DNA from: Candidatus Dormiibacterota bacterium
GTDB taxonomy: Bacteria; Chloroflexota; Dormibacteria; Dormibacterales; Dormibacteraceae
Length of the DNA stretch: 11,473 bases
NCBI GenBank assembly: GCA_003151665.1
Contig: PLYD01000115.1
Coordinates: forward strand, 7,922 to 19,394
Reading direction: 5' to 3'
Shown here: piece by piece, positions 1 through 9,186 of the stretch
Layout: the number at the start of each line of letters is the position of its first letter
Position numbering within the stretch: position 1 is the stretch's first letter
Notes under the pieces: model-generated
Told to the model about the DNA's origin: nothing
Databases searched by the model: none
What the model saw: the letters and a program-made list of their open reading frames with translations, nothing else
Program-made: the position numbers and the translations under genes

Positions 1-503
1 GCGCCCTCGTTCGACCAGCGTCGCGGGTCGCCCGTCGCCTGGATGGCGGTGCCTGTGGCGCCGTGGTATGAGCGGTAGCGCGCGAGGATCTTCGAGCGGC
101 CGGTCACGGTCCGGGCGATCTTGATGGCGTTCTCGTTTGCATCGTTGCCGCCGAGCGTGAACAGGACCTTGTCGATGTCACCTGGTAGGAGCTCCGCCAG
201 CTTCTGGCCCAGTCGCGCCCGGACCTCGGTCGCCATGAACGGGCTGATGTATGGGAGAAGGTCGGCCTGGCGCTTGATCGCGTCGATGATCCGCTGGTCG
301 CCGTGGCCGGCGTTGACGCACATCAGCTGGCTGTTGAAATCGATGAAGCGCCGGCCGTCGACTGTGTGAAAGTGGACGCCCTTGGCGCTCGCCACCGCCA
401 TCGGCTTTAGCGCGGCCTGCGCAGACCAGTCGTACAGCGTATGCCGGAGGCAGAGCTCGCTGATCTCCGCCGCGGTGAGTGCCTTGACGGCCTCGACGAC
501 CAC
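1..503 (-). CDS. Class III PLP-dependent aminotransferase, N-terminal part (cut by window edge)
   Basis: The first 167 residues of a fold-type I, class III (omega) aminotransferase are visible; the C-terminal part, including the PLP lysine, lies outside the window. Family features seen are DWSAQ (25-29), GRRFIDFNSQ (50-59), NAGHG (64-68) and the cofactor-binding stretch GGNDANENAIKIAR (118-131), followed by YRSYHGAT (143-150). The usual family motif reads GGAEANENA, so ND in place of AE is a small variant. Such enzymes move an amino group from an omega-amine, beta-amino acid or taurine to pyruvate or 2-oxoglutarate; the substrate cannot be read from this fragment. Given the amine-degradation genes downstream, a role on GABA or a diamine (PuuE-like) is possible but inferred. 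The start chosen is GTG at 503 (complement); another in-frame GTG lies at 533. Neither has a clear ribosome binding site. The gene diverges from coxM. Confidence 0.88.
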   Translation of the reverse strand, partial: MVVEAVKALTAAEISELCLRHTLYDWSAQAALKPMAVASAKGVHFHTVDGRRFIDFNSQLMCVNAGHGDQRIIDAIKRQADLLPYISPFMATEVRARLGQKLAELLPGDIDKVLFTLGGNDANENAIKIARTVTGRSKILARYRSYHGATGTAIQATGDPRRWSNEG

Positions 504-509
504 CTGTGA

Positions 510-515
510 ATCGTA
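510..515 (-). promoter_or_regulatory. Possible -10 box for the aminotransferase (leaderless start)
   Basis: The hexamer TACGAT on the minus strand lies six bases upstream of the GTG at 503, the spacing expected when transcription starts at or next to the start codon. No Shine-Dalgarno sequence is present and no convincing -35 box is seen at 16-18 bp. The match is only four of six bases to TATAAT, so this rests mainly on the missing ribosome binding site and on the same arrangement at 6152-6174. Confidence 0.25.
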
Positions 516-554
516 CCTGCGCGGCCCCGGCACAGGGCCTGACCGGCAACCTGT

Positions 555-583
555 TTGACATCGCAACTAACGGGTGCTATACC
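555..583 (+). promoter_or_regulatory. Sigma-70-type promoter of the cox operon
   Basis: A perfect -35 box TTGACA (555-560) is followed by exactly 17 bp and a -10 box TATACC (578-583). The -10 is preceded by TGC, an extended -10 signature. Transcription should start near 590. It sits in the divergent gap between the aminotransferase and coxM and points at coxM, whose ribosome binding site begins about 45 bp after the predicted start. The dyad immediately downstream suggests that the promoter is controlled. Confidence 0.65.
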
Positions 584-591
584 CCTGTTGT

Positions 592-621
592 ACTGGGGGA
601 GCTACCCCCCAGTGTTTTTTT
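592..621 (+). terminator. Terminator-like hairpin / dyad in the coxM leader
   Basis: Arms ACTGGGGG (592-599) and CCCCCAGT (606-613) are perfect inverted repeats around the six-base loop AGCTAC. A G and then seven T (615-621) follow. On the plus strand this is the anatomy of an intrinsic terminator, yet it lies between the predicted cox promoter and coxM, with no plus-strand gene upstream to end. It could be a 5'-proximal attenuator, a DNA operator overlapping the transcription start, an RNA-stabilising 5' hairpin, or an insulator against antisense read-through. The structure is seen; the role is inferred. It works only toward coxM, because the T-run is on that side. Confidence 0.55.
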
Positions 622-633
622 GTGCGCTTGCCT

Positions 634-640
634 GGGAGGG
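634..640 (+). promoter_or_regulatory. Ribosome binding site of coxM
   Basis: GGGAGGG lies about six bases before the ATG at 647. It fixes that ATG as the coxM start and excludes the in-frame codons further upstream, which would read through the promoter and hairpin. Confidence 0.8.
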
Positions 641-646
641 GAATCG

Positions 647-1522
647 ATGTTTCCTGCAGCTTTCGACTATGCCGCTCCCGCCACCCTGGTCGATGCTCTC
701 GCCTTGCTCAAGCAGCACGGGGATGACGCCAAGATCATGGCTGGCGGGCAGAGCCTCATTCCGATGCTCAAGCTTCGATTCGCCCAGCCCGGGATCGTGG
801 TCGACATAGGACGCCTGCCGGGTATGGCCGGCATCGCCCGCCACAACGGGCACCTCAGCATTGGCGCCCTCGCCCGCCACGTGGACATCGAACGAAACGC
901 CGACCTCCCGAAGCTCTGTCCGATCCTGGTCGACACTGTCCACTGGATCTCGGACCCCCTGGTGAGAAACCGCGGAACCCTGGCCGGCTCGGTGTGCCAC
1001 GCCGACCCATCAGGTGACTGGGGTTCGGTGATGCTGGCACTTGGCGCGAGCATCGTCGCCCGGTCGCAGACCGGCGAGCGGGTCATTGCCATCGAGGACT
1101 TCTTCAAGAGCCCCTTCACAACGGCGCTGAAGCCGGATGAGATCGTGACCGAGGTCCGGATCCCGATGCCCAGCGGTCCCTCCGGGGGCGCTTACAACAA
1201 GCTCGAGCGAAAGGTGGGCGACTTTGCCACTGTCGCGGTCGCGGTCCACGTCGAGCTCAGCGGCGGCAAGATCGCCAAGGCCGGCATCGGGCTCACGGCA
1301 GTGGGGCCGACCAACATCAAAGCCATCGCGGCAGAGAAGGCTCTTGTCGGCCACGAGCCGACCGAGCAGGTGATCGCCGAAGCTGCGCGGCTCGCGTCAG
1401 AGGCCGCAGAACCGAAGGACGACATACGCGGCACCGCCGCATATAAGAAGGACATTGTTCGTGTTTATGTGCTGCGCGGGCTCAGGACTGCGCTTGGCCG
1501 GGCTCGGGAGGTGAAGGCATGA
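647..1522 (+). CDS. coxM: Aerobic CO dehydrogenase, FAD-binding medium subunit CoxM
   Basis: This 291-residue flavoprotein subunit passes electrons from the iron-sulfur subunit to the respiratory chain. It belongs to the FAD-binding family of molybdenum hydroxylases; CoxM proteins are about 290 residues. Visible motifs are the first FAD pyrophosphate loop AGGQSLIPMLK (32-42), the second loop TLAGSVCHADPSGDW (111-125), and the C-terminal CO dehydrogenase flavoprotein domain from about 180 (GGAYNKLERKVGDFA onward). The ATG at 647 was chosen because of its strong ribosome binding site and because the protein then begins MFPAAFDY, as relatives do. The gene is first in the operon, and its TGA overlaps the coxS ATG by four bases (ATGA). 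A xanthine dehydrogenase flavoprotein would look similar, but CoxL identifies the complex. Confidence 0.95.
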   Translation: MFPAAFDYAAPATLVDALALLKQHGDDAKIMAGGQSLIPMLKLRFAQPGIVVDIGRLPGMAGIARHNGHLSIGALARHVDIERNADLPKLCPILVDTVHWISDPLVRNRGTLAGSVCHADPSGDWGSVMLALGASIVARSQTGERVIAIEDFFKSPFTTALKPDEIVTEVRIPMPSGPSGGAYNKLERKVGDFATVAVAVHVELSGGKIAKAGIGLTAVGPTNIKAIAAEKALVGHEPTEQVIAEAARLASEAAEPKDDIRGTAAYKKDIVRVYVLRGLRTALGRAREVKA

Positions 1523-2021
1523 AGGTGTCGATGCGCGTCAACGGTGCGGAGAAGAGCGGAGACATCGAACCGCGGGTTCTGCTCGTCGACTTCATCAGGA
1601 CCAACCTGGGCATGACGGGCACTCACGTCGGCTGCGATACAAGCAGCTGTGGAGCCTGCACAGTGTTGGTGAACGGCGACCCCGTCAAGTCGTGCACGCT
1701 CCTCGCGGTGCAGGTCGACGGAAGCGAGGTCAAGACGATCGAAGGCATTGCGCAAGGTGCCGCGCTGGCGCCCATCCAGGTCGGCTTCCACGAGGAGCAC
1801 GGCCTCCAGTGTGGGTTCTGCACGCCGGGGATGATGCTGATCGGCGAAGAGCTGATCTCGCGCATTCCCAACCCCACCGACGAGCAGATCCGGTGGGCGA
1901 TCAGCGGCAACATCTGCCGCTGCACCGGCTACATGAACATCGTCAAGGCAGTCCAGCACGCGGCCAAGCTGACTTCCGAAGCCGCGAAAGCGCCTGCGGC
2001 CGCGATGGCGGGAGGTGCCGA

Positions 2022-2025
<4 letters not shown>
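1519..2025 (+). CDS. coxS: Aerobic CO dehydrogenase, 2Fe-2S small subunit CoxS
   Basis: The protein has 168 residues and two 2Fe-2S clusters that wire the molybdenum site to the flavin. All eight ligands are present: C39, C44, C47 and C59 form the plant-ferredoxin-type N-terminal cluster (CX4CX2CX11C), and C98, C101, C133 and C135 form the C-terminal helical cluster (QCGFCTPGM and ICRCTGY). The tail after about 150 is Ala-rich and probably disordered. The start overlaps the end of coxM by four bases and the stop overlaps the coxL ATG by four bases, giving translational coupling on both sides and equal output of the three subunits. Length and spacing are normal for the family. Nothing is missing. 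Confidence 0.96.
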
Positions 2026-4376
<2,351 letters not shown>

Positions 4377-5347
4377 GCGACGACGTACTGGAGCTATTGC
4401 GTGAGTACGCGGCCGACGGCACGCCCTGCGCGCTGGCGACTGTCGTGCGCGTCGAGCCGCCAACCTCCGCGCGCCCTGGGGACAAGGCGGTTATCACCGC
4501 CGACGGCCGTCTGCGCGGTTGGATCGGCGGAAGCTGCTCCGAGCCCGTCGTGCGGCGCGAGGCGCTGCGCGCGCTGGCCGAGGGCATTCCCCAGCTGGTC
4601 AAGATCGTGGCTGCGGAAGAGGTCAGGCAGACCCGCAAGCGCGGCGAGCTCATGGTCGCCACGACATGTCCGAGCGGCGGTTCGCTCGACATCTTCATAG
4701 AGCCGCGATTGCCGCGCCCACTGCTGCTCGTGTTCGGCGAAACGCCGGTGGCGGAGACGCTGGCGAAGCTGGGTGAGCTCACGGGCTTTCGCAGCCGGAC
4801 CGTGAGCCATACCGGCCTGGCCAGCTTGTCGGTGCCGGCAACCGACGCGTGGGCCGTGGTGGCGACGATGGGCCATTACGACGAGGACGCGGCCGAAGCG
4901 GCGCTGGCGCATCCGAACCTCGACGTGAGCCTGATCGCCAGCACGCGGCGCGCGGCGGCCGTGCGCGCGGAGCTGCTGGCGCGAGGCCTCGACGAGCACA
5001 CGCTCGAGCGCCTCCGGACGCCCGCGGGCAAGGTGCGTGGGGTCACACAGGAGCAGATCGCGCTGCTGGCGCTGGCAGAGGTCGTGGCGGCGCGGCAGAA
5101 GAGAGGTCCGAAACCGCCGGTGCACGAGGCGCCGCACGTCGTATTCGCCACCGACCCGGTGTGCGGGATGACGGTCGACCCGTTGACGGCGACCCACAAG
5201 GCCAAGTTCGGCGGAACGACGTTCTGGTTCTGCTCAGCCGGCTGCCAGGGGGAGTTCGAGAAGACACCGGAGCGCTACCTCAGACCGATCGAAGCCTAGG
5301 GCCCTCTTCCCAGTCCGTTCCCCGCGTCGCCTTAGCACCACCCGTGC

Positions 5348-6151
5348 TTATGGGCGCGGGGCAGTCACCAGTCGCGCCGCTCGGCGCTGTGCGAGCACCG
5401 GGAGCCGAGCCCGCGCCTCCTTGAGCCTCTCGTGCGAGACGTCCGCGATGGCCACCCCCTCGCCGTCCCCGAGCCCCGCGATCTGCGCCCCGAGCGGATC
5501 GACGATCGCGCTCCGCCCCGTGTAACTGACGCCGGCCATCCCTCCCACCGCCACGTACATCGTGTTGTCGAGCGCCCGAGCTCGAGCGACCACGCTGAGG
5601 TGCTCTTCCTTGAGCGGCCCAGCGACCCAGGCCGCCGGCGCTAGGAGCAGCTCAGCGCCGTGGTCCGCGGCCCGTTCGATGAAACTGGCAAAACGCATGT
5701 CGTAGCAGATGACCACCGCCGCCCGAAACCCATCAACCTCGACCTGCAGCGGATCCTCTTCACCGGCTCGAAACCGCTCGGACTCGACCTCCCCGAAAGC
5801 GTCGAACAGGTGACGCTTGTGAAACGTGCCGACCAGCCCCTTGGCCGGATCCACGACGACCGCGGAGTTGTGGATGAGGCGCTCGCCCGGAATTGTCTCG
5901 AACATCCCTGCGACCAGTGTCATCTTGAATCGCGCCGCGAGCGCTCCCAGCGTGTTGACAAACCGGCCATCGAGCGGCTCGGCCAGGCTGCGAAGGTCGT
6001 CGGTGTTCTCGCCGAAGTCGCACATTGCGGCCTCTGGGAAAACCACGAGCCGCGCCCCGGCATCGGCCGCGCGGGCGCTCAGGTCGGCGATCCGCTCGAG
6101 GTTGACCGGCTTGCTCATCCCGGCGCTGAACTGCGCTACGGCGACCCTCAT
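5348..6151 (-). CDS. Carbon-nitrogen hydrolase (nitrilase superfamily amidase)
   Basis: A complete 267-residue amidase of the nitrilase superfamily. The Glu-Lys-Cys catalytic triad is visible as E40 (VVFPEAAM), K112 (FHKRHLF) and C149 (VICYDMRF), and the alpha-beta-beta-alpha fold runs the full length to DPLGAQIAG (218-226). The family hydrolyses carboxamides, carbamoyl-amines or deaminated glutathione/glutamine-type omega-amides. The size and FHKRHLFD motif are closest in type to the Nit/omega-amidase branch, but the substrate is not determined. ATG 6151 was chosen because MRVAVAQF is the normal family start; the open frame upstream to 6379 runs over the divergent neighbour. There is only a weak AGGG close to the start. 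The gene converges on the cox operon, leaving 48 bp between them, and diverges from the amidotransferase, perhaps for co-regulation. Confidence 0.88.
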   Translation of the reverse strand: MRVAVAQFSAGMSKPVNLERIADLSARAADAGARLVVFPEAAMCDFGENTDDLRSLAEPLDGRFVNTLGALAARFKMTLVAGMFETIPGERLIHNSAVVVDPAKGLVGTFHKRHLFDAFGEVESERFRAGEEDPLQVEVDGFRAAVVICYDMRFASFIERAADHGAELLLAPAAWVAGPLKEEHLSVVARARALDNTMYVAVGGMAGVSYTGRSAIVDPLGAQIAGLGDGEGVAIADVSHERLKEARARLPVLAQRRAARLVTAPRP

Positions 6152-6157
6152 CTGCCC

Positions 6158-6187
6158 TAGTATCGACCCCCGTGATGGCCGCGTCAA
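6158..6187. promoter_or_regulatory. Candidate bidirectional promoter with shared -10 region, leaderless on both sides
   Basis: Minus strand: -35 TTGACG (6187-6182), 17 bp, -10 GATACT (6164-6159), then seven bases to the nitrilase ATG at 6151. Plus strand: -10 TAGTAT (6158-6163), then eight bases to GTG 6172 and eleven to ATG 6175; no clear -35 is seen. The two -10 boxes overlap in opposite directions on five bases. The spacing places both transcription starts at or next to the start codons, so both mRNAs would lack leaders. The minus-strand promoter is the better supported, and its -35 lies inside the first codons of the divergent gene. Confidence 0.5.
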
Positions 6188-6903
6188 AGCTGAAGGCCTT
6201 GATCGTCCAGCACGAAGAGCCGACTCCGCCCGGGCTGCTCGGGGAATGGCTCGACCGGCACGACGCAGAGGTCGATATCCTTCGCATCGACCTCGACGAG
6301 GTGGTGCCGGACCCCCGCGAGTTTCAACTGATCGCCTACCTCGGCTCGGAATTTGCCGCCTTCGACGATTCCGTGCCATTTGTCCAGCGCGAGTCAGAGC
6401 TGATCCGGCAGGCCGCCAAACACGACGTGCCGATGCTCGGCCTCTGCTTCGGCGGCCAGCTGTTGGCGCGGGCCCTTGGGGGCGAGTCCTTCCGGTCCGA
6501 GCACCCAGAGATCGGCTGGCTGCGGGTGAGAACCAAAGATGCGGAGCTCATCTCAGAAGGACCGTGGTTCGAGTGGCATTTCGACTCGTTCACCCTGCCA
6601 CCCGGCGCGAAGATCCTCGCGGACACCGACGTGGGCCCCCAGGCCTACGTCGTCGGCCGGAGCCTGGGCCTCCAGTTTCATCCCGAGGTGACGCCGGAGA
6701 TCGTGGATGGCTGGATCCGGGGTTACCGCGACGCGGCCGGTGGCGATGACGTTGGCGTCGACCTGGACGCGCTGTTGGAGGAAACGGCTCGGCGAGCGCC
6801 GGCTGTTCGCCTTGCCACCATGAAGCTGTTCGACCGCTTCCTGGATAAGGTCGCCAGGGTAAGCGCCGCTTCCAACTCCATTGACGGTGCATCCCACACC
6901 TGA
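6175..6903 (+). CDS. Class I glutamine amidotransferase-like protein
   Basis: A stand-alone class I GATase domain of 242 residues. The nucleophile elbow GLCFGGQ (89-95) carries C91, and LQFHPEV (167-172 region) supplies H169 and E171, so the Cys-His-Glu triad is complete. It resembles the GMP-synthase-like amidotransferases often found in amine and amino acid catabolic clusters, which either channel ammonia from glutamine or hydrolyse a gamma-glutamyl amide. The partner or substrate is unknown. ATG 6175 is used here; GTG 6172 is directly before it, and neither has a ribosome binding site, which fits a leaderless message. It lies 73 bp before the permease in the same direction and may be the first gene of the amine-utilisation unit. 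It is only distantly like the second amidotransferase at 8469, so the two are not recent duplicates. Confidence 0.82.
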   Translation: MAASKLKALIVQHEEPTPPGLLGEWLDRHDAEVDILRIDLDEVVPDPREFQLIAYLGSEFAAFDDSVPFVQRESELIRQAAKHDVPMLGLCFGGQLLARALGGESFRSEHPEIGWLRVRTKDAELISEGPWFEWHFDSFTLPPGAKILADTDVGPQAYVVGRSLGLQFHPEVTPEIVDGWIRGYRDAAGGDDVGVDLDALLEETARRAPAVRLATMKLFDRFLDKVARVSAASNSIDGASHT

Positions 6904-6961
6904 TAGGTTCCCGACGAGCCCCGGTAGGGAGCGGGCTATTGGCGCTGCTGCGCGGCGCAGA

Positions 6962-6969
6962 GGGGAGGA
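6962..6969 (+). promoter_or_regulatory. Ribosome binding site of the permease
   Basis: GGGGAGGA lies seven bases before ATG 6977. It sets the start there and excludes the 32-codon upstream extension of the open frame, which would overlap the end of the amidotransferase gene. No convincing promoter is seen in the 73-bp gap (6904-6976). Confidence 0.75.
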
Positions 6970-6976
6970 ACCACGC

Positions 6977-8506
6977 ATGAGTGTCCAGGCCCGGGATTCG
7001 GACGCCGAACAACTCCATCGAATGGGCTACGCGCAGGAGCTGCGCCGCAGGATGTCCACGTTCTCCAACTTCGCGGTCTCCTTCACGATCATCTCGATCC
7101 TCTCCGGCTGTCTGACCGTCTACTACTTCGGCATGCTTAACGGCGGCCCCGTGGTCATCACGCTGGGCTGGCCGTTTGTCGGGATCATGGTCACGCTGGT
7201 CGGCCTGGCGATGGCCGAGGTGTGCTCGAGCTATCCGACCGCCGGCGGGCTCTACTACTGGGCAGCCAAGCTCGGCGGCAAAAATGGGCCAGCCTGGAGC
7301 TGGTTCACCGGCTGGTTCAACCTGCTCGGCCAGGTCGCTATCACCGCCGGCATCGACTTCGGGCTCGCGTCTTTCGCGACCTTCCTGTTGAACCTGCTAT
7401 TCAACTATCCCATCGATCCAGCGCACATCATGATCATCTACGGGATCGCGCTAATACTTCACGGCCTCCTCAACACGTTCGGTATCGGCCTGGTCGCGAT
7501 TCTCAATGACATCTCCGTTTGGTGGCACCTGGTAGGCGTTGCGATCATCGTCACCGCCCTCTTCTTCGTGCCATCCCATCACCAATCGTTCTCATTCATC
7601 TTCACCAAGTTCGTGAACAACAGCGGCTTCACCTTCGGCGGGGCCTCGATCTACGTGTTCCTGACAGGGCTTCTCATGTCTCAGTACACGTTTACCGGTT
7701 ACGACGCGTCCGCCCACTTGACCGAGGAAACCAAAGACGCTGCTGTGGCCGGGCCGCGTGGGATCGTCTGGTCGATCGTGATCTCACTGCTCGCGGGATG
7801 GGTGCTGCTCATCGGTGTCACCTCTGCCATCCAGAGCTACGACGCTGAGGCGGCCGGCGGCATCGCCGCACCGGCATTCATCTTTGTCGATGCTCTTGGT
7901 AAGAACTGGGCAGCGGTCTTGGTCTTCATAGTTGTCGGGGCGCAGTTCTATTGCGGCATGTCGTCAGTCACAGCCAACTCGCGCATGATCTACGCCTTCT
8001 CACGCGATGGCGCGGTGCCGGGCTCTCAGTTCTGGCACAAGATCAACCCACGAACCCGCACCCCGACCAACTCCATCTGGTTCGCGGTAGTGGGCGCCTT
8101 CATCCTGGCTCTGCCCTACCTGTGGAACCCTGTCGCCTACAGCGCCGTCACCTCGATCGCAGTCATCGGGCTGTACATCGCATACGGCATCCCAATTCTT
8201 CTTCGCCGGTTGGCCGGCGACCGATTCCAGCCAGGCCCATGGCAGCTTGGGCGGTGGAGCGCTCCGATCGGCTGGATCGCGGTGATCTGGATCGTGTTCA
8301 TCACAGTGCTCTTCGTGTTGCCACAAGCGGCACCCGGCAACACGCTTACGACGTTCAACTACGCCCCGGTTGCGGTCGGGGTAGTGTTGATCTACGCCGG
8401 GGGCTACTGGTTCCTCTCGGCCAAGAACTGGTTCAAGGGGCCGAAGGTTCAGGGGACGCCGGAAGAGCTTGCCAAGATCGAAGCCGAACTCGCCGCCGCT
8501 GGATAA
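6977..8506 (+). CDS. APC-superfamily amino acid/amine permease (ACT/GABA-permease type)
   Basis: A 509-residue inner-membrane transporter with about twelve hydrophobic segments (the first around 28-53, the last about 462-481) and short hydrophilic ends. Family traits are the N-terminal GYAQELRRRMSTFSNFAVSF (17-36), SSYPTAGGLYYWAAKL (84-99), FTGYDASAHLTEETKDA (239-255), and SRMIYAFSRDGAVPGS (335-350). These are typical of the eukaryote-like amino acid/choline/GABA branch of APC permeases, which move amino acids, GABA, choline or polyamines with protons. Because the next genes look like gamma-glutamylation enzymes, it is likely to import the amine they use (PuuP-like role); this is inferred from context. 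A strong ribosome site fixes the start. The 3' end overlaps the next gene by 38 bases if that gene starts at TTG 8469. Confidence 0.9.
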   Translation: MSVQARDSDAEQLHRMGYAQELRRRMSTFSNFAVSFTIISILSGCLTVYYFGMLNGGPVVITLGWPFVGIMVTLVGLAMAEVCSSYPTAGGLYYWAAKLGGKNGPAWSWFTGWFNLLGQVAITAGIDFGLASFATFLLNLLFNYPIDPAHIMIIYGIALILHGLLNTFGIGLVAILNDISVWWHLVGVAIIVTALFFVPSHHQSFSFIFTKFVNNSGFTFGGASIYVFLTGLLMSQYTFTGYDASAHLTEETKDAAVAGPRGIVWSIVISLLAGWVLLIGVTSAIQSYDAEAAGGIAAPAFIFVDALGKNWAAVLVFIVVGAQFYCGMSSVTANSRMIYAFSRDGAVPGSQFWHKINPRTRTPTNSIWFAVVGAFILALPYLWNPVAYSAVTSIAVIGLYIAYGIPILLRRLAGDRFQPGPWQLGRWSAPIGWIAVIWIVFITVLFVLPQAAPGNTLTTFNYAPVAVGVVLIYAGGYWFLSAKNWFKGPKVQGTPEELAKIEAELAAAG

Positions 8507-9185
8507 GCAGACCACGAGCAAGGCGCGTCCGAAGATCGGAATAACGACCAGCCCGAAGCGGGAGGCGGACTACTACCTGACGTACGGCCGGGCGGTGGAG
8601 GCGGCCGGCGCCGAAGCCGTCTACCTTCCGCCCGGCACCGGCTCGCTCGCTGAAGTCGACGGCCTGCTGCTCCCTGGCGGCTGGGATGTCGATCCAGCTC
8701 TTTACGGCGAGAAGCCCGATCCGAAGCTGGGAGACGTCGACCCCGAGCTGGACGAGACCGAGATCCGGCTTTTCAAGCTGGCCCGGAACGAGCAGATCCC
8801 GGTGCTTGGCATCTGCCGCGGGCAGCAGGTGATCAACGTGGCGATGGGTGGAACTCTGCTGCAGCACCTCGAGGGCCACGAGGTCCGCGCATTCGGCCGG
8901 AAGCATCTTGCCCACACAGCATCCGTCGATCCCGCCTCAGAGCTGGGGCTCGCGGCGGAAGGCCGGCAGATCAAGGTCAACAGCCTTCACCACCAGGCGG
9001 TCCGATCGGTGGCGCCGGGCCTGAGGCAGACGGCCACCGGAGACGACGGCACGATCGAAGGTCTCGAGACCGACGACGGCCTGGTCGTCGCCGTCCAGTG
9101 CCACCCCGAAGAGCTGACCGGAGACCTTCCGTGGGCTTCGAAGCTGTTCGAGCGCTTCGTAGCGCGCGCCCGCGCGAGGCGTTGA
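8469..9185 (+). CDS. Gamma-glutamyl-GABA hydrolase family protein (PuuD-like, class I GATase, peptidase C26)
   Basis: The enzyme family cleaves the gamma-glutamyl group from glutamylated intermediates such as gamma-glutamyl-GABA, returning glutamate at the end of the Puu route. Numbered from TTG 8469 (238 residues), the fold starts at KIGITTS (22-28), followed by LLLPGGWDVDPALYG (66-80), the nucleophile elbow VLGICRGQQVINV (112-124) with C116, NSLHHQAV (171-178), and VQCHPEE (209-215) with H212 and E214. The catalytic triad is complete. The start is uncertain. No ATG or GTG lies before the GITTS strand, TTG 8469 overlaps the permease by 38 bases, and a CTG at 8499 is the other option. The first 20 residues look non-homologous. 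Only one base separates the stop from the next start, indicating tight coupling with the glutamylating ligase. Confidence 0.85.
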   Translation: MPRSKPNSPPLDKQTTSKARPKIGITTSPKREADYYLTYGRAVEAAGAEAVYLPPGTGSLAEVDGLLLPGGWDVDPALYGEKPDPKLGDVDPELDETEIRLFKLARNEQIPVLGICRGQQVINVAMGGTLLQHLEGHEVRAFGRKHLAHTASVDPASELGLAAEGRQIKVNSLHHQAVRSVAPGLRQTATGDDGTIEGLETDDGLVVAVQCHPEELTGDLPWASKLFERFVARARARR

Positions 9186-9186
9186 C

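Noticed and set aside
178..561. 127-codon minus-strand frame overlapping the aminotransferase
   Set aside because: It is a shifted frame of the aminotransferase region with an Arg/Gly-rich translation; the neighbouring minus frame gives clear family motifs.
506..646. N-terminal extension of coxM
   Set aside because: The frame is open by chance through the promoter, the hairpin and the ribosome binding site; homologues begin at the MFPAAFDY position.
1692..2021. N-terminal extension of coxL over coxS
   Set aside because: It would translate the iron-sulfur subunit gene out of frame; the ATGA overlap at 2022 with GGAGGTG upstream marks the real start.
5334..5348. Small hairpin (AGCAC, five-base loop, GTGCT) between the convergent cox and nitrilase genes
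   Set aside because: Only a five-base-pair stem with no T-run in either direction, and it overlaps the nitrilase stop codon. It is too weak to call a terminator, although a convergent terminator would be expected here.
6152..6379. N-terminal extension of the nitrilase-family protein
   Set aside because: It would run across the divergent amidotransferase start and adds an Arg-rich, non-homologous stretch.
5826..6749. 307-codon plus-strand frame spanning the nitrilase and amidotransferase genes
   Set aside because: It crosses the divergent start region and covers parts of two well-supported genes on different strands; the translation is Arg/Pro/Ala-rich and family-less.
6904..6976. Possible separate promoter for the permease
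   Set aside because: No -35/-10 pair with acceptable spacing was seen in the 73-bp gap; co-transcription with the preceding amidotransferase gene is simpler.
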